Assembly: GCA_965214975.1 (NCBI GenBank)
Contig: OZ244055.1
Location: 124,001 to 188,000, forward strand
Length of the DNA stretch: 64,000 nucleotides
Direction: 5' to 3'
Origin: JAJEBT01 sp965214975
Lineage (GTDB): Bacteria > Pseudomonadota > Alphaproteobacteria > MPNO01 > UBA830
Shown: piece by piece, positions 35,207 through 43,463 of the stretch
How the letters are laid out: each line of letters opens with the position of its first letter
Numbering within the stretch: position 1 is the stretch's first letter
Notes under the pieces: model-generated
Told to the model about the DNA's origin: nothing
Seen by the model: only the letters and a program-made list of their open reading frames with translations
Database searches by the model: none
Program-made: the position numbers and the translations under genes

Positions 35207-35791
35207 GTGAGCGCCGGCGCGCCGGAGATCCGCCACCGGTGGCCGGACCGGCTGTTCCACTGGCTGATGGCCGCTCTCGTCCTCGTTCTGCTCGGAACCG
35301 CGTTCCTGCCCGTGCTCGGCCTGCGGTTCGACTGGGTTCCGGTCCACTGGATCTCCGGCGTCCTGCTCGTCGCGGCCCTGCTGTTCCATCTCCATCGCGC
35401 GCTGTTCGTCCACGGGCTGGGCGCGATGATGCCCGCGCGCGACGACCTGCGCGCGCTCTCCGGCGGCCGGGCGGCGGATCCGGAGGCGAGGTACGACGTC
35501 TGGCAGAAGCTCTACCACTGGGGCGTCGCCGCCGTGATCCTGACGCTTGCCGGCACCGGCCTGGTGATGATGGCCAAGATCGACACCCCGCTCTGGCGGC
35601 GCGACCCCGCGGTCCTGTCCGACGCGGACTGGGGCGTGGTCTACGTGCTGCACGGCGGCGCGGCGCTGCTGCTGATCTTCCTTCTCGTCCTTCACGTGTA
35701 CTTCGCGTTCCTGCCGGAGCACCGCCGCGCGCTCGCGGCCATGGCGCTCGGAACCCCGGTGCCGCCGGCCGGCGAAAGGCGCCGCCCGTGA
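35207..35791 (+). CDS. b-type cytochrome (cytochrome b561 / formate dehydrogenase gamma-like)
   Basis: A GTG start one base after the small gene's stop gives a 194-residue protein with four membrane helices. Conserved histidines suit two b-type haems: RLFHWLMAALV, VPVHWISGVLLV, LFHLHRALFVHG, KLYHWGVAAV and LVLHVYFAF. Such subunits pass electrons between a periplasmic oxidoreductase and the quinone pool. In this operon it most likely serves the Tat-exported molybdenum hydroxylase. Its stop overlaps the next gene by 4 bases. Confidence 0.85.
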   Translation: MSAGAPEIRHRWPDRLFHWLMAALVLVLLGTAFLPVLGLRFDWVPVHWISGVLLVAALLFHLHRALFVHGLGAMMPARDDLRALSGGRAADPEARYDVWQKLYHWGVAAVILTLAGTGLVMMAKIDTPLWRRDPAVLSDADWGVVYVLHGGAALLLIFLLVLHVYFAFLPEHRRALAAMALGTPVPPAGERRRP

Positions 35792-36165
35792 CCGGCGTCC
35801 CGGATCTCCGCAAGCGGATCGAGGCCGTCGAGGAGGCCTACGAGTACATGCTCGCCTACGCCGCCCAGGGCCGCGCGTCCGAGGGCGCGGGGCCGGAGGG
35901 CTCCCACATCCGGGCCTTTCTCGCCCAGTTCGAGGAAGCGGCCGAGGCCATCGCCTCCGAGGTCGGCGCGGTTCTCGCCGGCGACCGGGCGGCGGGTTTC
36001 CGGGAGGCCTTCGCGCGGGATTCGGCCGCCATGCTGTCGGTGCTCCGGATCCTGCAGGCCCGCGCCGACATCCCGTCGGAGGCCGTCGACAACGCCAACG
36101 GCCTCATCGCCGTCCGGGCCTATCTGACGTCGCTGTTCTTCCTCGACAAGGCCGCGCTGCCCTGA
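35788..36165 (+). CDS. Small hypothetical protein in the Mo-hydroxylase operon (125 aa)
   Basis: The start is a GTG overlapping the cytochrome stop (GTGA). The 125-residue product is helical and acidic with no membrane segment: RIEAVEEAYEYMLAYAAQG, AFLAQFEEAAEAIASEVG, AVRAYLTSLFFLDKAALP. Its position at the end of the operon suggests an assembly or accessory factor for the molybdenum hydroxylase. The family is unknown to me. Confidence 0.75.
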   Translation: MTGVPDLRKRIEAVEEAYEYMLAYAAQGRASEGAGPEGSHIRAFLAQFEEAAEAIASEVGAVLAGDRAAGFREAFARDSAAMLSVLRILQARADIPSEAVDNANGLIAVRAYLTSLFFLDKAALP

Positions 36166-36177
36166 CGGGAGCGGCGT

Positions 36178-36206
36178 TTGCGCGCGGGCGGGCCGCCCGC
36201 TATACC
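36178..36206 (+). promoter_or_regulatory. Promoter giving a possibly leaderless transcript
   Basis: TTGCGC (36178-36183), 17 bases, TATACC (36201-36206). The ATG of the next gene is at 36213, 7 bases after the -10 box, so the transcript could start at or next to the A of the start codon. Confidence 0.5.
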
Positions 36207-36212
36207 GGCGCC

Positions 36213-36860
36213 ATGGCATCCCGCAACCGCGCGAGGCGCGGGAAGGCGAGCGGCCGCGCCAGGGCGGAGCTGACGGACATCTTCCCGACGCGGCTGATGC
36301 GCCGCCGCAGGCCGAAAGCCGCGGAATTCAACGCGCGCCTGCGCGAGATCGTGATCGGGCGCGAACGGTCCGACGCCGGGCTCGGCCGCAGCAACGTCGG
36401 CGGCTGGCATTCCCGGGCCGACCTCTGGGACTGGCCGGAACCCGAGATCCGAGAGCTCTGCGACTGGGTCCGGCGCGCCGCCGAGGACTACACCGCCGAG
36501 GTCGCGCCCGTGCGCGCGGGCGACGAGATCCGGATCTCCCCCTACGGCGGGGCCTGGGCGAACCTGCTGCGCGACGGCGGCTACAACAAGGTCCACAACC
36601 ACCCGGGCGCGGTGTGGTCGGCGGTCTACTACGTCTCCGGGGGAAGCCCGCGGGGCGGGGAGGAGGGCAACGGCGACTTCGAGTTCATGGATCCGCGGCC
36701 GGGCAACATCCACGGGGGCAAGCACGTCGTGAAGCCCGAGGCCGGGCTCCTGATCCTGTTCCCGGCGTGGCTCCACCACTACGTCAACCCCTACCGGGGC
36801 GACGGCGAGCGCATCTCGATCGCGTTCAACATGAGCGTGGAGATCCTGCGCGGCCCGTAG
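36213..36860 (+). CDS. TIGR02466-type putative 2OG-Fe(II) oxygenase
   Basis: The 215-residue protein has the double-stranded beta-helix features of the TIGR02466 family of predicted 2-oxoglutarate/Fe(II) oxygenases: GGWHSRADLWDW, NKVHNHPGAVWSAVYYVSGG, AGLLILFPAWLHHYVNPY, then the 2OG-binding Arg in ERISIAFNMS. A His in HNHPG and a later His in the PAWLHHYV strand would hold iron. The first ~45 residues are basic. The substrate is unknown. It has its own promoter and no ribosome site in the few bases available, in line with leaderless translation. Confidence 0.85.
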   Translation: MASRNRARRGKASGRARAELTDIFPTRLMRRRRPKAAEFNARLREIVIGRERSDAGLGRSNVGGWHSRADLWDWPEPEIRELCDWVRRAAEDYTAEVAPVRAGDEIRISPYGGAWANLLRDGGYNKVHNHPGAVWSAVYYVSGGSPRGGEEGNGDFEFMDPRPGNIHGGKHVVKPEAGLLILFPAWLHHYVNPYRGDGERISIAFNMSVEILRGP

Positions 36861-36966
36861 CCGGGCCCGCCGGGCGACGCGGCCGGCGCCGCCCCCGCCG
36901 GGCCGCGAATCGTGTATGCTCGGGCCTGTCCGGGCCGCGGCGCGCGGCGACGGCGGGGGAGGGGAC

Positions 36967-37962
36967 ATGGCGGTCGCCCGGAAGACGGCGCCGGGGACGG
37001 CCGCGGCGGCGCTCGCCGCGGCGCTCGCGGGATTCGCGTCCGCGGCTGCGGCCGACCCGCAGGCCTGGAAGGCCGAGTGGCCGGGAACGGACTTCTCCAG
37101 GGCGTCGGTCGCGTTCTCCGAGATCCTCTCGGGCGGGCCGCCGAAGGACGGCATCCCGTCGATCGACGCGCCGCGCTTCGTTCCGCTCGCGGAGGATCCG
37201 GGAACCGGCCCGACCGAGCCCGTCGTCTCCTTCGTGCGCGGGGGCGACGCCCGGGCCTACCCGCTGCGGATCCTGATCTGGCACGAGATCGTCAACGACG
37301 TGGTCGGCGGCCTGCCGGTCTCGGTGACCTACTGCCCGCTCTGCAACTCCGCGGTCGTGTTCGACCGGCGGATCGACGGCCGCGCGCTGGATTTCGGGAC
37401 CACGGGAAAGCTGCGCAACTCCGACCTCGTCATGTACGACCGCCAGACCGAGAGCTGGTGGCAGCAGTTCACGGGCGCCGGGATCGTCGGCGAGATGACG
37501 GGCCGGACCCTCGCCATGCTGCCGGCGCGCGTCGAGTCCCTGGAGAGGTTCCGCGAGCGGTTCCCGGACGGCCGCGTCCTGGTGCCGAACGACCCCTTCA
37601 TGCGCCCCTACGGAACCAACCCCTACGTCGGCTACGACAGCCTGCCGGTCCCGTTTCTCTACCGCGGCGGGATGCCGGAGGGCATCGCGCCGCTCGCCTA
37701 CGTCGTCAGGGTCGGCGACGAGGCGTGGCCGCTCGATCTCCTCGCGGGGAAGGGCCGCATCGTCCGGGGCGACCTCGTCCTCGACTGGACGCCCGGGCGC
37801 AACTCCGCCCTCGATTCCCGGACCATCGCCGAAGGGCGCGACATCGGCAACGTGGTGGTGCGGCGCAGGACCGCCGACGGGCTCGAGGACGAGGTCCACG
37901 ACCTGACCTTCGCGTTCGTCTTCCACGCCTTCGTTCCGCACGGAACCCTACACAGCCGGTGA
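36967..37962 (+). CDS. DUF3179-domain exported protein
   Basis: The 331-residue protein starts at an ATG preceded by ggcgggggaggggac, giving a Sec-type signal peptide (AAAALAAALAGFASAAAA). The body is the DUF3179 domain: YPLRILIWHEIVNDVVGG, VTYCPLCNSAVVFDR, GKLRNSDLVMYDRQTESWWQ and PNDPFMRPYGTNPYVGYD. The CPLCNS motif is the family hallmark; its biochemical role is not established. It should act in the periplasm. An upstream in-frame ATG at 36916 would put extra polar residues before the signal and was rejected. Confidence 0.9.
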   Translation: MAVARKTAPGTAAAALAAALAGFASAAAADPQAWKAEWPGTDFSRASVAFSEILSGGPPKDGIPSIDAPRFVPLAEDPGTGPTEPVVSFVRGGDARAYPLRILIWHEIVNDVVGGLPVSVTYCPLCNSAVVFDRRIDGRALDFGTTGKLRNSDLVMYDRQTESWWQQFTGAGIVGEMTGRTLAMLPARVESLERFRERFPDGRVLVPNDPFMRPYGTNPYVGYDSLPVPFLYRGGMPEGIAPLAYVVRVGDEAWPLDLLAGKGRIVRGDLVLDWTPGRNSALDSRTIAEGRDIGNVVVRRRTADGLEDEVHDLTFAFVFHAFVPHGTLHSR

Positions 37963-37971
37963 TCCGCGCCC

Positions 37972-37977
37972 TATAAT
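37972..37977 (+). promoter_or_regulatory. Consensus -10 box (TATAAT)
   Basis: A perfect TATAAT lies 27 bases before the ATG at 38005. No good -35 hexamer is visible at the usual distance, so an activator may be needed. Confidence 0.5.
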
Positions 37978-38004
37978 CGGGGACGCACGGGAGGAGAGAA
38001 CGCC

Positions 38005-40065
38005 ATGCCGCTCGACGTCGCGCATTCCGTCTGCCCGCACGACTGCGCGAGCGCCTGCGCGCTCGACGTCGAGATCGCGGCGCCCGGCCGCATCGGCCGC
38101 GTGCACGGCTCCCGGACCAACACCTACACCGCCGGCGTCGTCTGCGCCAAGGTCGCGCGCTACGCCGAGCGCGTGCACCACCCGGACCGGCTGACCCGGC
38201 CCCTGCGGCGGAAGGGCCCGAAATCCGCCTCGTCGACCCTTGCCGACTTCGAGCCGGTCGGCTGGGACGACGCCCTCGACATCGTGGCCGAGGCGCTCTC
38301 GCGCGCGAGCGCGGCCCGCGGCCCGGAAACCGTCTGGCCCTACAGCTACGCCGGCACCATGGGCAAGATCCAGCGCGACGCGATCCAGGGCTTCCGCAAC
38401 GCGCTCGGCTACTCCCGCCAGCACTACACGATCTGCTCGTCGATCATGCTCGCCGGGATGAAGGCGGGCATCGGCGCGCAGCGCGGATGCGACCCGAGGG
38501 AATTCGCCGAGGCCGACCTCGTCATCGTCTGGGGGTCCAACCCCGTCTACACCCAGGTCAACCTGATGACCCACATCAGCCGCGCGCGCCGCAGCCGCGG
38601 CGCCCGGTTCGTGGTCGTCGACCCCTACCGGACGGCCACCGCCGAGGTCGCGGACACCCACCTGCAGCCGCGGCCCGGAACCGACGCCGCCCTGGCCTGC
38701 GCGATCCTTCACGTGCTGTTCCGCGACGGCCACGCCGACCGGGCCTACATGGCGGAGCGCACCGAGGATCCGGCGGCCCTGGAGCGCCACCTCCGGACCC
38801 GCGACCCGGCCTGGGCGTCGCGGATCACCGGCATCCCGGCCGCGGAGATCGAGGAGCTGGCCACCGCCTACGGGCGCACCGAGCGCGCCATCATCCGCCT
38901 CGGCTACGGCTTCTCGAGATCGCGCAACGGCGCGGCCGGCCTGCATGCCGTGAGCTGCCTTCCCGCCGTGCGCGGCGCCTGGAAGCACCGCGGCGGCGGC
39001 CTCTACGGATCGCTCGGCGACATGTTCGACCTCGACACGCGGGCGGTCGTCGGGGAGGAGGATCCGGACGTCCGGAGCCTCGACATGTCGCGGCTCGGCC
39101 CGGTCCTGACCGGCGACGGCGAGGCGCTGAAGGGCGGCCCGCCGGTGACGGCGATGCTGGTCCAGAGTTCCAATCCGGCCGTGATCGCCCCGGAATCCGG
39201 CCTCGTCCGCAAGGGCATGCTCGGGGACGGCTTCTTCATGTGCGTGCACGAGCAGTTCCTGACCGACACGGCCCGGCTCGCCGACGTCGTGCTGCCGGCG
39301 ACCACGTTCCTCGAGCACGACGACATCTACACCTCCTACGGCCAGACCTACATGCAGCTCGGCCCGCGGGCCATCGACCCGGTCGGCGAATCCCGCAGCA
39401 ATCTCGAGATGCTGTCGGCGCTCGGAAAGAGACTCGGCGCCGACCACCCGGCGCTCGGCAAGACCGCGTGGCAGCTGATCGACGAGTGCCTCCGCGCCTC
39501 GGGCTACTGCGGGGCGGACGAGCTCCGGGAACGGCGCGCCATCGACATCGTCCCGTCCTTCGAGGAGGTCCACTTCCTCAACGGCTTCCCCCAGCCCGAC
39601 GGCCGGTTCCGGTTCCGCGCGGACTGGAAGTCGCTCGGCCCCGACCACGCCGCGCTCCCGGAACTCCCGGACCACGCGGATTCGATCGACGCCGCCGACG
39701 ACGAGCGTCCCTACCGCCTGGTCACGGCGCCGTCGCGCAACTACCTGAACTCGAGCTTCACCGAGACCGGCACGTCGGCGGCGCGGGAGCGGCGCCCCGA
39801 GGTCATGCTGCATCCCGACGACTGCGCCGAGGTCGGCGTCGGCGACGGCGGCCGGGTGCGGATCGGCAACGCGCGCGGCAGCCTGTCCCTGCACGTCCGC
39901 CCCTTCGACGGCGTCAGGCGGGGGGTCGCCGTCGTCGAGAGCGTCTGGCCCAACGACGCCTTCGAGGAGGGCATCGGGATCAACCTTCTGACCAGTTCGG
40001 ACCCCGGCGCGCCGAACGGCGGCGCGGTTTTCCATGACACCGCGATCTGGATCCGGCCCGCCTGA
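38005..40065 (+). CDS. Molybdopterin oxidoreductase, DMSO reductase family
   Basis: The 686-residue protein has an N-terminal 4Fe-4S site, Cys10-x3-Cys14-x3-Cys18 and Cys47 (CPHDCASAC, GVVCAKV). A bis-MGD-binding core follows (LVIVWGSNPVYTQVN, VVVDPYRTATAEVADTHL, LPATTFLEHDDIYTSYGQ), then a C-terminal molybdopterin dinucleotide-binding domain (RLVTAPSRNYLNSSF, MLHPDDCAEVGVGDG). Cys144 in HYTICSSIML is a possible Mo ligand, by inference. No Tat signal is present, so it is cytoplasmic. Family members of this group include thiosulfate/polysulfide-reductase-like and formate-dehydrogenase-like enzymes; the substrate is unknown. The next gene overlaps its 3' end. Confidence 0.92.
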   Translation: MPLDVAHSVCPHDCASACALDVEIAAPGRIGRVHGSRTNTYTAGVVCAKVARYAERVHHPDRLTRPLRRKGPKSASSTLADFEPVGWDDALDIVAEALSRASAARGPETVWPYSYAGTMGKIQRDAIQGFRNALGYSRQHYTICSSIMLAGMKAGIGAQRGCDPREFAEADLVIVWGSNPVYTQVNLMTHISRARRSRGARFVVVDPYRTATAEVADTHLQPRPGTDAALACAILHVLFRDGHADRAYMAERTEDPAALERHLRTRDPAWASRITGIPAAEIEELATAYGRTERAIIRLGYGFSRSRNGAAGLHAVSCLPAVRGAWKHRGGGLYGSLGDMFDLDTRAVVGEEDPDVRSLDMSRLGPVLTGDGEALKGGPPVTAMLVQSSNPAVIAPESGLVRKGMLGDGFFMCVHEQFLTDTARLADVVLPATTFLEHDDIYTSYGQTYMQLGPRAIDPVGESRSNLEMLSALGKRLGADHPALGKTAWQLIDECLRASGYCGADELRERRAIDIVPSFEEVHFLNGFPQPDGRFRFRADWKSLGPDHAALPELPDHADSIDAADDERPYRLVTAPSRNYLNSSFTETGTSAARERRPEVMLHPDDCAEVGVGDGGRVRIGNARGSLSLHVRPFDGVRRGVAVVESVWPNDAFEEGIGINLLTSSDPGAPNGGAVFHDTAIWIRPA

Positions 40066-40780
40066 GACCCGCCGCGGCGACGGGCGAGTCCCGGCGCGGT
40101 CGACCGACGACCAGGTCGCCGCGTTCCTGCGGAAGGTCGCGGCGACGCCCGTGGTCCGCCCGTCCGCGGGCCGCGGACGGCTGGTCTTCGCCATGGACGC
40201 GACCGCGAGCCGCGAGCCGACCTGGGACCGGGCCTGCCATCTGCAGGCCGACATGTTCCACGCCGCCGACGGGCTCGGCGGGCTCGAGGTGCAGCTCGTC
40301 TTCTACCGCGGCTACGGCGAATGCAAGGCCAGCCCGTGGCTCTCGGCGCCGGACGAGCTGGTGCGCCGCATGGTGAAGGTGAGATGCCTCGGCGGGCGCA
40401 CCCAGCTCCGCAAGGTTCTCGACCACGCGATCCGCGAGACCGGAACCCGCCAGGTCAACGCCCTGGTGTTCGTCGGCGACTGCTTCGAGGAGGACATCGA
40501 CGGCGTCTGCCATCTCGCCGGCGAGCTCGGCATCCGCGGCGTGCCGGCCTTCCTGTTCCAGGAGGGCGCGGACCCGGTCGCCTCCCGGGCCTTCCGGCAG
40601 GTGGCGCGGCTCAGCGGCGGTGCCCATTGCGGGTTCGACCTGTCGTCGGCCCGCCAGCTCAGGGAGCTGCTCAGCGCGGTCGCGGTGTTCGCCGCGGGCG
40701 GGCGGGCGGCGCTCGAGGATCTGTCGAGCCGCGGCGGCGCCGCGCGCCTGATCACGAGCCAGATCGCGAAGACCGGATGA
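40034..40780 (+). CDS. VWA-domain protein
   Basis: The 248-residue protein has a von Willebrand A-type domain. The metal-ion site is a DxTxS variant (FAMDATASREP), with a later Thr in CLGGRTQLRKVL and Asp in LVFVGDCFEEDI. The start overlaps the upstream gene by 32 bases; no better start was found, and the first ~35 residues are probably unstructured. No signal or membrane segment is visible. Domains of this type often assemble metal-containing complexes, and its place right behind a molybdoenzyme gene suggests a maturation or chelatase-like role, which is inference. Confidence 0.8.
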   Translation: MTPRSGSGPPETRRGDGRVPARSTDDQVAAFLRKVAATPVVRPSAGRGRLVFAMDATASREPTWDRACHLQADMFHAADGLGGLEVQLVFYRGYGECKASPWLSAPDELVRRMVKVRCLGGRTQLRKVLDHAIRETGTRQVNALVFVGDCFEEDIDGVCHLAGELGIRGVPAFLFQEGADPVASRAFRQVARLSGGAHCGFDLSSARQLRELLSAVAVFAAGGRAALEDLSSRGGAARLITSQIAKTG

Positions 40781-40806
40781 CCGAACGGGCCCCCTGATCC
40801 GGAACC

Positions 40807-41490
40807 ATGCCCTACGTCCTGCTTGGCATCGCCGTCGCCGTCGGACTGTTCCTGGTCTTCAGGGGCCTCCGGAACACGAGCCCGCGGAACGCCGCCCGCA
40901 TGGCCGCCATGGTCGCCGTTCTCGTCGGCGCCGGCGTGATCGTGTTCTTCGCGGCGACCGGGCGGCTGGGATGGTTCGGCTGGGCGGCGCTGCTGCTCCC
41001 CATGTTCCTGCGGCTGGGCGCGATCCGCCGCGCCTTCCGCAATCTCCGCGGCCCGACGCCGGGGCGCAGCTCCGACGTCGAGACCCGCTACCTGCGGATG
41101 GAGCTCGACCACGACAGCGGCGTTCTGAAGGGCACGGTGATCTTCGGCAGGCATGCCGGGCGCACCCTCGACGAGATGTCCCTCGACGAGCTTCTCGACC
41201 TGTTGCGCGAATGCCGCGTCGAGGATCCGCGATCCGCGGCGATCCTCGAATCCTATCTCGACCGCGTCCACGGCGCGGCGCGGTCCGCCGGCGCGGGGGA
41301 GGCCCCGCCGGGTGGCGCGATGACCCGCGACCAGGCGCTCGAGATCCTCGGCCTCGGGCCCGGCGCCACCGAACGGGAGATCCGCGAGGCGCACCGGCGC
41401 CTGCTGCGCGCCAACCACCCCGACCGCGGCGGATCGACCTTCATCGCGGCCCAGATCAACCAGGCCAAGGACGTGCTGCTTCCGAACTGA
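40807..41490 (+). CDS. Membrane-anchored J-domain protein
   Basis: The 227-residue protein has two or three N-terminal membrane segments (YVLLGIAVAVGLFLVF; ARMAAMVAVLVGAGVIVFFA; FGWAALLLPMFLRL) and a cytoplasmic linker. The C-terminal J-domain at about 172-227 has the HPD motif in LLRANHPDRGGSTF. It should stimulate a DnaK-type chaperone at the inner membrane, like mitochondrial Tim14/Pam18. It lies 26 bases after the VWA gene on the same strand and ends the long plus-strand run. The 250 bases after its stop carry no supported gene. Confidence 0.87.
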   Translation: MPYVLLGIAVAVGLFLVFRGLRNTSPRNAARMAAMVAVLVGAGVIVFFAATGRLGWFGWAALLLPMFLRLGAIRRAFRNLRGPTPGRSSDVETRYLRMELDHDSGVLKGTVIFGRHAGRTLDEMSLDELLDLLRECRVEDPRSAAILESYLDRVHGAARSAGAGEAPPGGAMTRDQALEILGLGPGATEREIREAHRRLLRANHPDRGGSTFIAAQINQAKDVLLPN

Positions 41491-41740
41491 GGCCGCCCGC
41501 GGCCCGCCCGCGGGCGTTCTCCCGCGTCCTCCCGGAGCCGGATGCCGCCGCGCGGCCCGGCGCCCGAATCGCGGGAGCCGGGATGCGGCGCGGGAAAACC
41601 GGTGCGCGCCGTGCCGCGGGGCGAACGCGGAACCGCCGCCGGCGGGCCGCCCCGCCGGAACCGTCCGGCCCCGCCTCCGGCGACGGCGCGACGGCAACCG
41701 TCGTCGCGGACGCGACGCTTGACCGTCCCTCGCCAGCGCG

Positions 41741-41950
41741 GGCAGGGGTTGCGCCAGTGTCCATGGGAGCCGGTCCGGTGACCGGCTCGGGAACCGGGTT
41801 TCCGGCCGCTGTCAGGATCTGCCGAGTCTTGTCCGAAACGGACAGCAACACCGGAACGGCCGGGCCCCGCGCCGCCGGCGGCTCCGGAGCCGGTTCGGAT
41901 TCGCCGGCCTCTTCCCGCCGCTTCGTTGCCTGCGAGCTCGTCACCGGCAC
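41741..41950 (-). pseudogene. Retropepsin-like aspartic protease, truncated
   Basis: A GTG at 41950 overlaps the 3' end of the upstream small gene. The first ~70 residues include AVPVLLSVSDKTRQILTAAG and the aspartic-protease active-site motif PMDTGAT (Asp64-Thr-Gly). Beyond about residue 70 the frame (open to 41456) becomes low-complexity and loses family features, so most of the domain is missing. Pairing of a DUF5678-like small protein with such a protease is an arrangement I recall from related genomes. Confidence 0.5.
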
Positions 41951-42237
41951 AGCGGAATGCCCAGGGTCAGGGCCGGGACGGACACGACAGGCGTGTCCTC
42001 TCCGGTCAGCCGAACGAGAAAGGGCCCGGTGCCGAACCGGCGCACGCCCTCTCCGATGGCCTGGCTCTCCGTCGGGAACGAGCCGATGACTTCGCTTCCC
42101 TTGATGAGCAGGTGACGATTCAGATGGTCTCGAATCAAGGCCTCCCTGTTCCGTTCGTAGAAACGGATTTCCTCGCCGAGAAGGCGGCCCTTCCCGGCGG
42201 AGGGGGCTGTCCTGTCCTGATGGGAACGAGAGGTCAT
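41941..42237 (-). CDS. DUF5678-like small protein (98 aa)
   Basis: The 98-residue protein starts at an ATG with cggggagaccg upstream. The centre matches the DUF5678 pattern: FYERNREALIRDHLNRHLLI, then KGSEVIGSFPTESQAIGEGV. It ends GEDTPVVSVPALTLGIPLCR. It is a soluble small protein of unknown function. The truncated aspartic protease gene follows with overlap, so the two formed an operon before the protease decayed. Confidence 0.7.
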   Translation of the reverse strand: MTSRSHQDRTAPSAGKGRLLGEEIRFYERNREALIRDHLNRHLLIKGSEVIGSFPTESQAIGEGVRRFGTGPFLVRLTGEDTPVVSVPALTLGIPLCR

Positions 42238-42512
42238 TTCGGTCTCCCCGTGTTGATCCGGCTCGCCTGCGACGACGGGAACTCCAACCGTGTCTCCCCC
42301 GGTGCAGGGCGGACCGGAGCGCGTTTCCATCCTGCCTTCTCCAAGGGCATCCGGCAATGATTTGCTTGATGGCAACCGCCCGGATCCGGTTTCGCCGAGC
42401 GTCAGGATCGCGAAGGCCGAAGACGATGTTCGCCGACCCGGCGGGGACGGCCGGCCGATCGGTCTCTCCGACCGCGGACTCCCCGGTCCTCCCTGCACGG
42501 TGCCCGCCCGCG

Positions 42513-42602
42513 TCGCCTCGCGGCCCTGTCGACGACCTTGCGGCAAGCGCCGTCGCTTCTCTCCGCCGGCACCGGGACGTTGCGGTCCGGGGCGACCCTC
42601 AC
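42513..42602 (-). pseudogene. PIN-domain toxin remnant
   Basis: A GTG at 42602 overlaps the antitoxin stop (GTGA). About 30 residues (VRVAPDRNVPVPAERSDG, then ACRKVVDRAA) correspond to the start of PIN toxins (usually VRVVLDTNVLVSA...RRVVDRA). One catalytic Asp survives, but LDTN is altered and the rest of the domain cannot be traced. The remaining bases to 42238 carry no supported gene. Confidence 0.55.
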
Positions 42603-42892
42603 GGCCTGCCGCGGCGGCGGTCGCGACGCGATCCGGCTATCTCGGCGATCGAATCCCTCATGATCTCGTCCTCGGAGCGCCCGAGATCGGCGGGCGACGG
42701 CTGCGTTGCCGCAAATCTGGCGGCGATGCGCTGGGCGACCACGTCCCGGTCCACCACCTCTTTCGGTCTGAACAGGATTCCGTTTCCGACAAGAGTGGCC
42801 TCCATGATGTCTCCTTCGCGCAGGCCGATGTCCTTGCGCAGTCCGGCTGGAATGGTGACCTGGAACTTCGGCCTGACGGTCACGAATGGCAT
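42599..42892 (-). CDS. AbrB/SpoVT-type antitoxin
   Basis: The 97-residue protein starts at the ATG preceded by AGGAGGTCGCC (42892). Residues 1-48 form a swapped-hairpin AbrB/MazE domain (VRPKFQVTIPAGLRKDIGLR, EGDIMEATLVGNGILFRPKE). The tail is helical and basic, as expected for toxin binding and neutralisation. The 4-base overlap with a PIN-like start downstream gives the standard antitoxin-toxin layout, but the toxin is decayed. The antitoxin itself looks intact and may persist as an autoregulator. Confidence 0.85.
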   Translation of the reverse strand: MPFVTVRPKFQVTIPAGLRKDIGLREGDIMEATLVGNGILFRPKEVVDRDVVAQRIAARFAATQPSPADLGRSEDEIMRDSIAEIAGSRRDRRRGRP

Positions 42893-43082
42893 GGCGACCT
42901 CCTGCATCATTGGAAAGTCGTAAATTCTTACCAGAGGGACGGCTATATGGCAAGCACTCCGCCGGCGGGCCGGCGGTCCCTCGCGCGGACCGTCCCCGTG
43001 CGGGAGGTCAGACGCTGCCGCGGCCCCCTTCGGGTTGTCCGGGACGCGCCCGGGCCGGACGCTCCCCTCCCGCGCGTCGCCG

Positions 43083-43463
43083 TCAGCTCCCGCGGCGCGA
43101 CAGCCGGTCCAGGAAACGGCTCCGGGACACCAGCATCCGCTCGTGGACGCCGCGCGCGATCTCGAGGCCGCCGGCGCGGGCGAACACGTTGAACGCGATC
43201 CGGCGGCCGTCCGCCGCCGCGATCACGGCCTCGCAGTGGACGTTGTCCCCGACCCCGGCGTCCCCCCAGAACCAGATGTCGTTGCGAAGCCCGACGCTCG
43301 AATCGTCGGGGCCGTAGCGCGGCACGAGGACGTTGTGGCACGCCGTCTCGCACAGGAGATGCAGCGCCGCCGTCGTCAGGCTGCCGTCTGCCACGTCTTG
43401 CGGCTCCACCGCGCGGGCCTGGCAGGCCGCCATCCCGGCGGAATAGGACGGCGGCCCGTTCAC
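43083..43463 (-). CDS. Hotdog-fold thioesterase, second copy
   Basis: The 126-residue protein starts at a GTG overlapping the upstream stop (GTGA). It has a hotdog-fold thioesterase sequence, AALHLLCETACHNVLVPRYG, in place of the catalytic region, then DDSSVGLRNDIWFWGDAGVG and a C-terminal IARGVHERMLVSR strand like the fluoroacetyl-CoA thioesterase (FlK) group. It pairs with the adjacent FlK-like gene, and the two may form a heteromer. It is the last gene of the minus-strand operon. The acyl-CoA substrate is unknown but is probably the product of the ligase in the same operon. Confidence 0.75.
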   Translation of the reverse strand: MNGPPSYSAGMAACQARAVEPQDVADGSLTTAALHLLCETACHNVLVPRYGPDDSSVGLRNDIWFWGDAGVGDNVHCEAVIAAADGRRIAFNVFARAGGLEIARGVHERMLVSRSRFLDRLSRRGS

